A stretch of DNA of 64,000 nt from Clytia hemisphaerica (taxonomy: Eukaryota; Cnidaria; Hydrozoa; Leptothecata; Clytiidae): positions 1 through 64,000 of the forward strand of contig CACVBU010000472.1 of assembly GCA_902728285.1 (NCBI GenBank), read 5' to 3'. Below are positions 51,477-63,276 of this stretch, piece by piece (position 1 is the first letter of the stretch; every line of letters begins with the position of its first letter). Under the pieces are notes generated by a model. That model worked only from the letters and a program-made list of their open reading frames with translations, was not told the origin of the DNA and ran no database searches. Position numbers and translations under genes: made by a program.

Positions 51477-52766
51477 ATGAGGAATTTATCATTATGTGCT
51501 TTTTTCCTATTGGCTGTAACCATGGTAGCATCACGATCAATTGAAGATAGCTCTGGTACGTCTTCACATTATTATTGATATAAACCTCCGACATACAGAA
51601 GTTTTCTTCCCCGGTAAACAAAACTCTTCCTTAGATTTTCAACATCGTATTTTAGCTCGTGGTTTTGTGGGAAATCTTTAAGGGGTAATGAAACGTTCTT
51701 AATCGAATACCAACCCCCTCAAAATTTAACCCTGATGATTCCTCTTGATTTATTCTAATCTATTTTTTTTGAAAAACCTTTTTAGAGCAAGGCTACCATT
51801 CGGAAAGTTTTCAGTAATACTCCCGAAAGTGTAATTTGTAATTTCCTCTATAGCGTCCCTTTAAAAGAATACTCCACTGACACAACACTACTGGTTTAAG
51901 GTCACCATAACTTTGAAGATATCGATAATAGTATATCCTTAAGTATTGAAATTTAAAAAAAAATCAACGCCACAAAACTTAGCCCGTTTATCAGTCTCTC
52001 CCTCTTTTGGCGTTGAATCTTTCCTAGCATATCTCTTTCTTCAATCCATCAGGTCACAACGATTGAAAGATTTTGTTAAGCTCATCATAGACCTACAACA
52101 TAATTATTTTCACAATATTGATTTTCAGCTCAAGGTGACGTCATAATGTCAGATGACGCTTTGCAAGCTGTTTACAACGATATCTTAAATACAGCCAATC
52201 AAGTAAACTCAGCTACCAGCGAACTGAAACGTGCCGTAGGGAACCGGTACTCGTCTTGTAATCCGGATGTCGAAGATTGCGGAAGTGAGAAAAACAAACC
52301 ACACATCAGTCAAATAAATGCTGACGCTGCTAAACGAGAAGGTTATGGAAACGGATTCAGCCCTTGGCTTCACCGTTACAAAGATACCGCATCTGAGAGG
52401 GTCCCTATCTACCATTTTGATTCCAGGGCTGCCAAGAGAGTTCCAATGTATCACTTCAAGGATGGAGCGTCGCCAGAGAAGAGAGCTCACAAAGTTCCAA
52501 TGTACCACTTTAAGGATGCAGTATCGTCTAGGAAGAGATCGCGCAATGTACCAATGTACCACTTTAAGGATGTAGAGTCGCCTGAGAAGAGAGCTCGAGT
52601 AGTTCCAATGTACCATTTTAAGGATGTAGCGTCGCCTGAGAAGAGAGCTCGAGTAGTTCCAATGTATCACTTCAAGGATGTAGCGTCGCCAGAGAAGAGG
52701 GCTCGAGTAGTTCCAATGTACCATTTCAAAGACACTAAAGCTGAAAAGTTCTCGTTTTACCATTGA
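51477..52766 (+). CDS. Two-exon secreted precursor with seven YHF repeats and dibasic sites (neuropeptide-precursor-like)
   Basis: Exon 1 is 51477-51555 (MRNLSLCAFFLLAVTMVASR, a clear signal peptide, phase 1 end, donor GTACGT); exon 2 is 52129-52766 after the acceptor ATTTTCAG. The join reads through as ...SSAQGDVIMSDD, giving 238 residues. After a spacer with KR sites and two Cys (YSSCNPDVEDCG), the C-terminal half holds one VPIYHF and six VPMYHFKD units, most separated by SPEKR, SSRKR or AAKR. Cleavage at KR would free peptides such as VPMYHFKDGASPE, with N-terminal ARV, SRN or AHK extensions on others. There is no amidating Gly before the basic sites. The last copy ends TKAEKFSFYH at the stop. 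I do not recognise the peptide family. Role as neuropeptide or other secreted peptide is inferred from layout. Confidence 0.85.
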
Positions 52767-52847
52767 TGAATTTTAGCCCAGGCGATGAATTTCTGCACAA
52801 TTTTTTGCATGTATTCACTCTGGTCAAAATGACATAAAACTTAACGG

Positions 52848-53000
52848 TTGATTTAAAGGTTTTGTTTTTAAATAAGAGTAATATCGTTTGCTTACTCATC
52901 AATTTTGATTTCAAAGCTTTTTCACATTGGATTGACACGGATGTGGAGCAAGATTGGTCAGAGAAAGGAAAAGAAAAACATTTTTTGCTTATATCAGAAC
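52848..53000 (+). repeat. Shared 3'-flank element, copy downstream of the YHF precursor
   Basis: Begins TTTAAAGGTTTTGTTTTTAA about 80 bases after the stop and continues through ATATCGTTTGCTTACTCATC, CATTGGATTGACACGGATGT and GGAGCAAGATTGGTCAG. The same sequence lies, inverted in the window and therefore in the same sense relative to the genes, downstream of nested family members 1, 2 and 4. Confidence 0.8.
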
Positions 53001-53069
53001 GTGCATTTAACGAAATTTAATACTTGGATATTCAGAGAAGAATTTGTTTACAAACGTCTGTCATCCATC

Positions 53070-53252
53070 CGGAACACGGGGGAGGGGGCACTCATATGGT
53101 CCAACCCACGGCATTTGCCGTCCTTAAGGGTAGGTTTATCGAGACCCTCGAAATGCACTGTAAGGGTGTACTTTTGATAGAGTACACTACAAGGTTCTAG
53201 AAGGTTTAGAAATTCAGTGCCCCCTCCCCCCCCCCCCCGGGTCCGGAATACA
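53070..53252. mobile_element. MITE with TCCGGAACACGGGGGAGG ends
   Basis: TCCGGAACACGGGGGAGGGG / GCACT at the left; AGTGCCCCCTCCCC, a C-run, then GGGTCCGGA at the right. Lies between the YHF gene and the convergent GPCR. Confidence 0.8.
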
Positions 53253-53720
53253 TGCTTGTCGTAGACTATCACAGGAAAGACACTAGCCTGTACAGTGTTT
53301 CGAAGGATGCATGGGATGTTTGTTGTCTTATATGCAATCGTAGCAAAGTGTAAATTCAATATCTTTTGTAAATAAGTATTTCTTCACAATTTTATTTAAT
53401 ATTATACTAATTAATGATTTTACGGGTCTTATTTTACAAAATGAATTCTAAATGTAACAAATCAACCCGTCTTCAATATTCTGTAAATGGCACGAAGAAA
53501 AACAACTTATTATGCGTACCTTTTCGTGCAAAAATTTCAAACTCTTTCTATTCCCGCCTCTCACCAATATCCCGCACACAGCATACAAAGCTCTTACGTC
53601 CGTCTCAGCGAATTACGAGGAGAAGCTCTCCAAATTCAGCAATATAGAAAATACTGCAAAATTTAAAGAATCCATCCATTTCAGTCTGAAAAAAAAAATT
53701 CGACACTTCTCTATAAAAAA

Positions 53721-54791
53721 TCATGAATCACTTACTCTAAATTTACCAAATTTACATAACCCGCCAAATCTTTTTTTGAATCTCACCCGGATTTCACCGA
53801 TATAGAAAATATACACAATAGCGTCTGACGCCAAAGCTGTAGCTATCAACAATCGAGTAATAATACTAAAAACACGCGGTGGCGATGCCTCCATTACAGC
53901 GTACACAAAATCGATTAAATCTGGAACGAGCCACAAAGCGATAAAACTACCGACAAGTAACACAGGTAGATATAACGAACGTCTTCTAGCTTTTGACCTT
54001 GCCGTATTTGCTTCAGCCTCAATATTACGGTCGGTTCTTGTTATATTGTCTCTATTACTCCCGGTGTCGTCCTCACTCCTACCATTATTATTAATTTCGT
54101 GTTGGCTTTTGAACTCTATTCTTGGAGTCCTTTCTTCAATATCTTTTGCTATTTGTCGCTTATTGTCTGGAAGCTTGACAGTTACTGAGGCTATTATTGC
54201 TTTACGTTCCCGTCTGTTCTTACGTATTAACGCAAATAGATAACCGTAAATAATGACGGCGATCAGAAGGAACGTAATTTCTTCTGACGGCCAAATATAT
54301 AGAATTGTAATTCGTTGAATACAGCTTGAGTCGCATACGTGGCGAGTTAAGTAGAAAACTAATTGAAATAGTATTGACACCAACCATGCTATGGCGATCG
54401 CGAATTTAGTTTTACGGTCACTGACTAATAACGGGTACTTGATGTTGAAATGGATTTCCAGAAAGCGGTCTATAGTCAACGAACACATGATTAATATGTA
54501 GCAAAGATAGGTGCCGTGTGCGTCCACCAGCCGTATCTGTAATGCCGTATCCTTCAAATGGAAAAGATAAACGATCCTATACATGATTTTCAATAAGCAT
54601 TTAATAATAGCGATGACACTTAAGTTGATTAAATAATACTTTTGATTGGTGGAGATACTATTGATGCGTGTGGTGAGTAAGAGGTGTAATCCAATAACGT
54701 GTATTGTACAAGGTATAGTGTAAATGACGACGAATGCGATTTGTTCTTCCCTAGGTGCTTCAAAGATGGTTGGACCACTGGCACTACTCAT
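53721..54791 (-). CDS. Rhodopsin-class GPCR, intronless, convergent with the YHF precursor
   Basis: A 356-residue protein from an ATG at 54791. TM1 about residues 17-38 (FVVIYTIPCTIHVIGL), TM2 YYLINLSVIAIIKCLL, TM3 CYILIMCSLTIDRFLEI with DRF at the DRY position followed by the usual KYP, TM4 IAIAWLVSILFQLVFYL, TM5 ITFLLIAVIIYGYLFALI, a long charged third intracellular loop (about residues 190-270) rich in Asn, Arg and Glu, TM6 VGSFIALWLVPDLIDF, TM7 ALASDAIVYIFYI in place of NPxxY. This is the general form of orphan GPCRs that are expanded in cnidarians. The gene converges on the YHF peptide precursor with a gap of about 950 bases. Whether the two are a ligand-receptor pair cannot be judged from position. 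Confidence 0.85.
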   Translation of the reverse strand: MSSASGPTIFEAPREEQIAFVVIYTIPCTIHVIGLHLLLTTRINSISTNQKYYLINLSVIAIIKCLLKIMYRIVYLFHLKDTALQIRLVDAHGTYLCYILIMCSLTIDRFLEIHFNIKYPLLVSDRKTKFAIAIAWLVSILFQLVFYLTRHVCDSSCIQRITILYIWPSEEITFLLIAVIIYGYLFALIRKNRRERKAIIASVTVKLPDNKRQIAKDIEERTPRIEFKSQHEINNNGRSEDDTGSNRDNITRTDRNIEAEANTARSKARRRSLYLPVLLVGSFIALWLVPDLIDFVYAVMEASPPRVFSIITRLLIATALASDAIVYIFYIGEIRVRFKKRFGGLCKFGKFRVSDS

Positions 54792-54929
54792 ACTTCATGC
54801 AACATTTGAGACATTGTATTGTGTATGTGAAATTCTACGATTCAGCAAGGTATGTGTCTTTGTTTTTCTTATCCACCTGATTAAAGATACAAAATTGTAA
54901 TTTCCTTAATGTTCATATGAGTCATCCAT

Positions 54930-55082
54930 ATTCATGATATGCACCATTGCAATGTCTTCCACAGACCCAACAGCTGATTGGTTGCAAGTGACGTATTGAC
55001 TGATTTTACGTCACTTACAACCGATCAGCTGTTGGGTCCGTGATGTAATGTCAGAATGGTGCATATCATGAATACTGTACGT
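54930..55082. mobile_element. Foldback MITE (TTCATGATATGCACCATT), copy 1
   Basis: TTCATGATATGCACCATTGC / ACCCAACAGCTGATTGGTTG / TGACGTATTG against the inverse right half ending AATGGTGCATATCATGAATA. Copy 2 is at 58448-58612. It lies in the upstream flank of the second GPCR. Confidence 0.85.
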
Positions 55083-55502
55083 ATGCAGCAAAAGAGCTAA
55101 AGGGGGACGTCATTTCTTTATTGTTTTCTGCGTACAGGGGGGAAGTTAAACATTTGAAGTTTTCCGTACGTGCTATATGGTTGACCCCACGTACAGGAAG
55201 ATGAGCCTTCCTTGTAACAAAACAGACTCAAGTCTCAGGACAGCGTCCGCTATCGTGAGCTTGGAAAATTTGCTCTTCCCCATGTGCTTCAAAGATGGTT
55301 CACATACAGCGAGATAAACCTTCCTTGTAATAGAACAGGACCAATCCAAGGAAAACCTCCGCTTGGCTTTACCAGTCTTGGACGAGTTTTTGCTCAGGAC
55401 ACATAGTGCTAATGACGTATAAAACCGACACTCTAAACGTTGCGTTGCTCGCAAGATCGGACCTGATAAGTGTCGATAACATTATGTTCGAATAATTTCA
55501 TA

Positions 55503-57402
55503 TACACGTTTTTGGACCTACCTCCGGGTGCCCCGGTGGAGGTCCTATGAATTAACCTCTGTCTGTTCGTTCGTTCGTTCGTTCGTTCGTTCGTTCGTCT
55601 GTTACCAGCTTTTCTCGAGATTGGCTCATTAGTTTTTTCTGATTTTTTGCACAAAGATGCAAAATGGCAATGGCCAAAATGTGACGGAGCCCGATTTTCG
55701 AAAAAAAATCTTTTCCGGCCGAAAATGCCGGAAATATGCCGGAAAAACCGGTTTTTTGGCAATTTCTCAAGATTTCATCATTAGTTTTTTCTGATTTTTT
55801 GCACAAAGATGCATATTAGCAATGCCCAAAACTTGGCCGAGTCCGATTTTTGAGAAAAAATTTTTTCCGGCCGGAAATGACGGAAATATGCCGGAAATCG
55901 CCGTTTTTCTGGATTTTCATTGGACTTTTTCCATATAATTGGTTGTTTTTTTCATTCAAAAACATTATTAATAGCAATGCCCACCATCAAGCATGTTTCA
56001 ATTTTCAATAAAATAGATTTTTGAAGCCGGAACTTTCTAAAAATCGCCGGAACAGCCGATTTTCGCCGGAAAAACGGTATTTCTTGAATTTCTTGAGCTG
56101 TACTTTATATTCTTTCATGAAATTTTGCACAATGATGCAAAATGTCAATACCTAAATTGTGACGGAGCCCGATTTTCGAAAAACATCTTTTTCCGGCCGA
56201 AAATGCCGGAAATATGCCGGAAAAACTGTTTTTTTGGCATTTTCTCGAGATTTTATCATTAGTTTTTTCTGATTTTTTGCTCAAAGATGCGTATTAACAA
56301 TGCTCAAAACATGGCCGAGTCCGATTTTTAAGAAAAAATTTTTTCCGGCGGAAAATGCCTGAAATATGCCGGAAATCGCCGTTTTCTAGATTTTCATTGG
56401 ACTTTTCCATATAATTGGTTGTTTTTTCATTCAAAAAAACATTTCAATAGCAATGCCCACCATCAAGCATGTTTCAATTTTCAATAAAATTGAGTTTTGA
56501 AGCCGGAACTATTTTAAAAGTCGCCGGAACAACCTATTTTCGCCTGAAAGACAGTATTTCTTGAATTTCTCGACCTGTACTTTATATATTTCTATGAAAT
56601 TTTGCACACTGATGCAATATGACATTACCTAAAATGTGAAGGAGCCCGATTTTCGAAAAACATTTTTTTCCGGCCGAAAATGCCGGAAATATGCCGGAAA
56701 GACCGGTTTTTTGACTTTTCCTCGAACTTTCATTTTTAGTTTTTTCTGATTTTTTGCAGAAAGATGCGTATTCGCAATGCTCAAAAAATGGCCGAGTTTG
56801 ATTTTGGAGAAACAAATTTTTCCGGTTGCCGGAAATCGCCGCTTTTTGCAGATTTTCATTGGATTTTTTCCTTGTATTTCTATGTTTTTCACACAAAAAC
56901 ATTATTGATAACAATGCTCACCATCAAGCATGATTCAATTGTCAATAAAACTGATTTTGCGACCAGAACTTCCTATTTATTTTTTCCCTACAACCCTTCT
57001 CTCTCCCCCCATCAACAATCAATGATGAATTTATTGTGTTGTGTATTTTCGCTAAATGCTATATTTTCTGACTGATTTTTTTCATTTTTCTTTTTGCATT
57101 GCTATCAATGCTAACTAACTTTCATCATCAGGTAGGTCCATTCAGCATGTTGCTTGTTTTTATAAGAACGTCGAAAATTTTTGAAGCCTTCCGATGTTCT
57201 AAACTTTTTGAGTTTTAAGCCTAACAATGTTCTTAAAATGTTCTTATTTTCACCATTTTGTGAGTATTTTTGTGCAATTTCCTAAGAAATTGTGTGTTTT
57301 CGAGTCCACAAAGCCTTAAAATGTTCTTAACATGTTCTTAATATTTCGGCCATCGAAGCCTTATGTTCTTATATACTTTGTTCTTATAAAAAAAACGTGT
57401 AA
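55503..57402. mobile_element. CACG-polyT element interrupted in its T-run by a GGACCTACCT element (copy 2)
   Basis: The outer element starts ACACGTTTTT (55503-55513) and resumes at 57156 as TTTTTATAAGAACGTCG, ending TTCTTATAAAAAAAACGTGT at 57402. The insert 55514-57139 (GGACCTACCT to AGGTAGGTCC, plus ATTCAGCATGTTGCTTGTTT) contains a TTCG run and six units in three dimers (about 152 + 325 bp) with TTCCGGCCGAAAATGCCGGA-type GC palindromes. Confidence 0.85.
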
Positions 57403-58447
57403 ATCACACCCCGTATCATTGCCTCTTACTCTCCTCCAAGAATGAACATGAAAATGTCTCAAAAAAAATTAACCAAAACTTTTCCCTCTTCAAAGTAAGT
57501 GAAGTTGACTATTAGAGAATCGTGACACAAACGGGGAAGGCCGACACAATAAAATCACATTTAATATAAAGAATATGGTGAATTAATCTAGAAAATAATT
57601 TTCTTCCCTGCTTGAATTATTGGAAGAAAACATGACCAATCGCAATTGTAGATTTGATTTCTATAAAGAACTTTCAATGGAGTCAATCAGAAATTAAGCC
57701 TTTTTTGGGTGATTTTTCAAGATTTTTCTCAATCACCTTTCTTTGAAAGTTCTTTTAGAAAGAATTATCCCATCATCCCTTTCAAAGTGTGAACTACAAT
57801 AGTTTTTTGAAGTTTTCATTTCCGTAAAAGCGAGTTCCCCTTCACACAGAGTTGACACCTAAAAACTCTGTTATGTTTTTCACACTTTTGATTGCGACCT
57901 ATTTGACATTCTCTAGATCATGAAAAGTAAACAACGAAGCTAAAAATGTCCTAAACTCGAACACCACGGGAAAAACTATGAATCATTTGAATTACGGGAT
58001 AAAAATAGGCTAAGATTCTCTTGAAGGACGCAGTTCGAGTCAATACAACAATTCCATTACAATTTTTAGTCCCGTCCTTAACCGAATAAAGTTTTCTGCT
58101 TGAATTCTAACACGAGTCAATACCACTTGCCTTTCCCTGCCAAGTATATGAGTAACCTTATGAAAGTGAATTTTAAAAAACCTCTGCATTGATTCAGCAA
58201 AACAATCAGGAACAAAGATGGATACCACTCACTCACTATAACCCTCTCTATAAAAGGAAGTACATCTCAGCAGGGTACCTGTTACGTTTCTCCAGGAGAG
58301 TTATTATGGTAATTCCGAACAGTGAATTCCTGGGGTATGTTCAATTGATACCCAACAGTGACATTTTTTTATCAAATATAGAAAGGCTGTCGTTTTAATT
58401 ACAATCTCTTTCTCTCTCTCTCTTGCTAAGATGACTGTATTCACTTT

Positions 58448-58612
58448 GTATTCATGATATGCACCATTACAATGTCTTCCACGGACCCAACAGCTGATTG
58501 GTTGTAAATGACGTATTGACTGATTTTACGTCATATACAACCAATCAGCTATTGGGTCCGTGATGTAATCTCAGAATACAGATCATGTATGTACTGCATA
58601 TCATGAATAGCT
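58448..58612. mobile_element. Foldback MITE (TTCATGATATGCACCATT), copy 2
   Basis: TTCATGATATGCACCATTAC / CACGGACCCAACAGCTGATT / GGTTG with the inverse at the right, ending TGCATATCATGAATA, with a short insertion (ACAGATCATGTATG) before the terminus. Confidence 0.8.
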
Positions 58613-58639
58613 TGAATTGAATTAATTCACTTCAAAGTA

Positions 58640-61600
58640 CTGGTATTCATTTTGAGTAAAGATTACTTCACTTTTCATAGTGAATACCTTATCACCTGAA
58701 ATTTGCTTTCGTTATTACAAACACACGGAACCAATATGAAATTCGGGAGTCTCTGGTGCCTCTATAATAAAATAATCATGGAGTCATAAAAGTTACGAAA
58801 TAAACCAAAAACGATTTCATATCTGTACTAGCCGCAGAAATATTTGGTACTAATTGGCTTGAACACACCACTGCTACTAGGCTCAAAGGTTTTCGGATTT
58901 CTCGGGTGCTTCCTTTAGTAAGAATATTACGAAGTCATCAAATTTATTATCCAAAAATTTCTAACTAACTAGCTGTAAGCTCCAGAAATCATGATACTAA
59001 AAAATAACTAAACTGCAACTCGTCTCAAAAGAGTTTAAAGTTGAAGTGAAGTTTGAGTTGAAAACAATTCGAGTTTTGAACTTTCCTGAGATTTATAGTC
59101 GACTCTTTCATACGGAAACTCCTTAAAAGACCGGAACTCAGCGCCATTTAACATGGAAATCTTGTCGTTAGTTCCGACTTCATTGGGTGTTTCCGTGTAA
59201 AAGATGTCATGAATATCAATATAGTATATATTGATCATATATAAGGAATGTTTTTTCTTCATTTTCATGTAAATATATTGGTTAAGTATTTTTTCTCAAA
59301 GTAAATGCCAATATTTTTTGTTATCTTCACTGATTTCTTCCATTTTTGAACGTCTCTAAGGAAAAATGGGAGGCCTAAGTAGAATTAGTGTCAATTTAAC
59401 ATGATAAAATATTTTGAAGAATTATTTATCGAAAAAATCAAATTTGATTCGAATCCCAGTGATTTTCTCGGGATTTAATTCGATTTATAATTCCCAATTT
59501 TATGATTCATTCCCGATTCATTATAGGTAAAATTCTTCCTAGATGCTGAATCTAGCGTTCTAGATTGTGCGTGTATCGTCATAGTTTTTACCCCCCTACA
59601 TTCAGGGGGATCTTGGGTTTTGATGAACCAAAAGCAAGGGGGGGGGTGTTAAGTATGACTTTCCTAAGGGGGGGGTTGCCAGTTAAGGGGGGTTTCTTAG
59701 ATAAGGGGGATCTTCCTTGAATTATGCAAAATTTCAATTTTTCATTTATACTGATTTCAAAGGGGGGGGGGGTGTGAAATTTAAATGAATTTCCCAATTA
59801 AATGAATTTCCTAAGGGGGGTTAGCACTTAAGGGGGGTCCTCTTACCTAAGGGGGGGTCTTGACCCTTCTAGAAACTATGATCGTAGGACATTTATCGTT
59901 CACCATTCTTCCACGTTCTAAAAAGGGTTCCCGAAAAAAAAACAACTACGAGGGAGATTTGTGTTGATCCAAAGAAAGAATTTACCATCAGAACAATTAT
60001 AACGATCATTCTGCAGTCAAACTTTCTAGAATATATACCGAAAAGCTGAAAGCAACAAAAGGTGAATTTGAAACTGTTAAATTTATTTTATTCCCCTTGT
60101 TGTTGAGCTATATGACGCTCGCCTCGTACTTGTTTATATTTAAAAGCCGCTAAATGTGTTTACTTCGGAACATTAACGTCATTTGTTAGAATTAGTCTTT
60201 TTACACCACGCTTCTTTATCTAATATGGTAGACGTTTTTTATGCTCGTTACTAAGCTTTCTTAAACTGAGTTCTTCTACGATTCACTTTTACTGTGTTTC
60301 CTGGAATTCCTTCATCATGAGTATACAAGATTCAACAATTGTGTCCTGTATTTTGCTTTCTACTTGAGAGCCAAACTATTTTTGTCTTCAACGCAGTTAC
60401 CCGAACAACCTACCTTCACCCCAATTTAGATATCTCCTGTTCCCTTAGCCCAAAAGTGAGTTTACGTATCTATATTTGTTGCCAGTGGAGTACTGAGTGA
60501 GTGTATCTCCCGTTATCGCTCTGTAGTACACTCTGAAAACACAAGATACATAAAACCCGCTAAAGATCACGACTGCACAATTTTTTTTGATACTTTCGTT
60601 TTGAATCACAAAATCAACCCATTCATTTTCTACCATTCGGCTTCAACGATCTCTCTCATACTTTTCCTTCCCAAAAACATTTTTTCCGAACGGGAAACAA
60701 AAACAAGGGTACAAGATATTTTAACAACCTACTGGTATTTATGTACCAAAATACATATTAATTAAGCGTGATTAGTATCACTTATTTCCCTCTCTCTCTA
60801 TGTTTACTATGGACCATTTATTTTCATTCATCATTAACTCTTGAAAGAAAAGAGACATTAAGGAAAAAGAGTTTTTCTAAATTTTTCCTGTTTTATCTTC
60901 CCAAACTCTTGTGTACCTTTATATTTCCCTTTTCTTATTAGCTCTTGACAATTGTCTTTTCACTAGAAGAAAATGCGTATCTCAAGTTAGGCCAAAATCA
61001 TTGAGTTTGAAGCCCCGTAGACACTGAAGGGGCTAGAGAAGAATCTTCAACCTTTCTCAAGTAAGAAAAGGTGAAGCTTCAAGATTAGCGCCAATTTCGG
61101 GATAACGGATTGGATCAAGCAATATCTTTGTTTGAAGGCGGTATATTTTTCGAAACTCGGCGAAAGACTTTATTTTTAATCCTGCATTTGTGCGAAAATC
61201 TCGCTGGTCACGCGTTTTTGGACGGAAAAAAAGTGGCTTCATTTAGCTTTAAACTCAATGTCAAAAATTATTTCAGCCTCCAGATGTCAGAAATAATGGC
61301 TAAGAAAAAGAAAATTTGAAGATTGAAAAACATCTTTAGAAGAAACTTTTTGCAGCTCACATTTGTTCTCGTAAAGCGGTCACTGTTTTACATGAAGAAG
61401 TACTGAACGTTCATAGTAGTCATAACATAGTATATTTACGTTTGAAAGTAGAATATCTCTTTAGTACTTTTTCACAACATGGAAATTTCCTGGAACGTTT
61501 CATGAATTTCAAATATTCTTTTGACCATCTTGAACTTGAAAAACTTGTTCTGATCGATTTCAAAACTGCAACTTTGATTTATCATCCGGTTGTATTTTTT

Positions 61601-62740
61601 CTTAACCCTTCAAATCCGGGGACTTATTTATACACGTTCCAAATTTGCCAATATACCAAGTCCCAGACTTAAGGTTTTAACTCCTGACCACTTGATCTAT
61701 AAGGGCATTAACAGAATGCATTTAGAACGAGTATAAAAAATCTTTCTTTTGATACCAAAACCATGACTAACTCTCAAGATACAAGCTTTTATGCTAGTTT
61801 GAAATTTTGGATTTCAAAAGAAAAACTTGCAAATTTTAACATTTTTCAAAAAAAGTTGCGCGTTGGAAAGTTTAAACTGAGAATAAACGGAGTCTTGGGA
61901 TTTTACTCTCCAGAGGGTCTCGCAAGCAAAGGTCTTCACCAAAGAAAAAGAACTTGTTGATAAAGGGTTATTCTAAAATGCCTGAATATTATGCAAACTT
62001 TAAAGTTTAAATTTTAAAATTAGCCATTGGAATTACCAGCTACCTCTCACCTTTCTTCGAATTAGAGAAATAATCAAATTATAAATTACTTGAAAAATTA
62101 TCAGCTGAGGGAATCAATATTTTAGTTCGAACTACAGAAATATTCGAATTATATAGGTTCGTATTAGAGAGAGAGTTGACAATACCTATAAATCCGTATG
62201 AGTAGCAAAATGCTGAAAAAATGAAGATCTTTTGAGCATCAACAATTGACAGGTTCTGATCATAAAATGATGTAAAACAAAAACTGTACCAGCTTAACTT
62301 TATTTTTGCACACTCCTTCAAACGATTTGAATGTTTTTTTAAATGTCAGCGACCATATCATTTCTTATACTATATCATTTCTTATACCATTCCTTTTGCT
62401 GGGAAACGAAGAAATTAAGCCACTGGTTGTTTTAAAAGACACTACACTACGACGTGTTTTTAATCAAAATATAAAGGTTATTCTTACATTTCTTCATGTT
62501 TTTAATGAAATAATCTATCACTGTACAAAACTTCTCGTTGCCTAGTGCATTGGATACCCTTGGCTTATTTTAGAGGATTTAAGTCCATTCGCTTTGAGTG
62601 TGCACTATTTTTTGCTACAATGTGAAAACCACTCTCAAGCGAATTCTTGAATTCTTTTTGAATTTTCCCAACAAGATCTTTATGGGCCATTTCAAAATCG
62701 AAGTGAATCATGGCTAATCAGGACTGGTTGTATCCCCGCC
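58640..62740. other. No supportable gene
   Basis: AT-rich with only short open frames. Contains the G-run array at 59600-59870 and, at 62050-62180, fragments of the TTCGAATTAGAGA family (GGTTCGTATTAGAGAGAGAG / TTGACA). A 77-codon minus frame (59268-59035) has no recognisable features. Confidence 0.5.
59600..59870. repeat. G-run array
   Basis: At least eight runs of 5-10 G's separated by 10-40 bases, in CCTAAGGGGGG, AGTTAAGGGGGG and ACTTAAGGGGGG contexts. The pattern C/TTAAGGGGGG recurs, suggesting an imperfect tandem unit. Confidence 0.8.
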
Positions 62741-62751
62741 GTAACGGTCAT

Positions 62752-63103
62752 ACACGCTTTTTTATAAGAATGGTGTAAATCCATTTCATCATGGATATTT
62801 TTAACTTTTTTGGGAAAATCATCCTAAAATATTCTTATAGCATTCTTAGGTTAGGATCCTAATTCAGACTAGATTTAACATTTAGAACATACGTCTCGAG
62901 CATAAAATGACATTTTTATGAAAGGAGTGAGCCTTACTCGAGGGTAATAGACAATTTATAATTGAAAATGCTCTAAAATGGCATTCTTAGCTTGAGTAGC
63001 AAAATTCCATGATGGTGATATTCTTAGCATTATTCTTAATTTTTTGGCCATTTTCATCATGAACATTCTTATAAAGTGTATTCTTATTAAAAAACAGCGT
63101 GTA
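62752..63103. mobile_element. CACG-polyT element, copy near the right end
   Basis: CACGCTTTTTTATAAGAATG at the left; TTCTTATTAAAAAACAGCGTG at the right as the inverse. Internal ATTCTTATAGCATTCTTAGG and GGATCCTAA match part of 22730-22800. Confidence 0.75.
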
Positions 63104-63171
63104 TTGCTGAGACACAAAAACATTCAAAATTTTAGACCAACGGTGCACTGGAAAAAAATGAGCACACCTGG

Positions 63172-63276
63172 GTGTTAAAAGTGCATTTCACACCTTGGAA
63201 CTTGCAAGAAATTCACCCGGGGTGGGGAAATCGTTCACGTTCAAAGGTGTGAAATGTACTTTTTACACCCAGGCGA
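63172..63276. mobile_element. Short MITE with ACCTGGGTGT ends
   Basis: CACCTGGGTGTTAAAAGTGC / ATTTCACACCTT at the left and AAGGTGTGAAATGTACTTTT / TACACCCAGG at the right. Confidence 0.8.

Noticed and set aside
52209-52763. 184-codon minus-strand open frame (repeated YILKVVHWN-type peptides)
   Set aside because: It is the antisense shadow of the YHF precursor repeats; the plus strand has a signal-peptide exon, proper splice sites and dibasic spacing.
55433-56914. Short frames with CKKSEKTN and TNERTNERTN peptides
   Set aside because: They come from the TTCG run and internal units of the second composite element.
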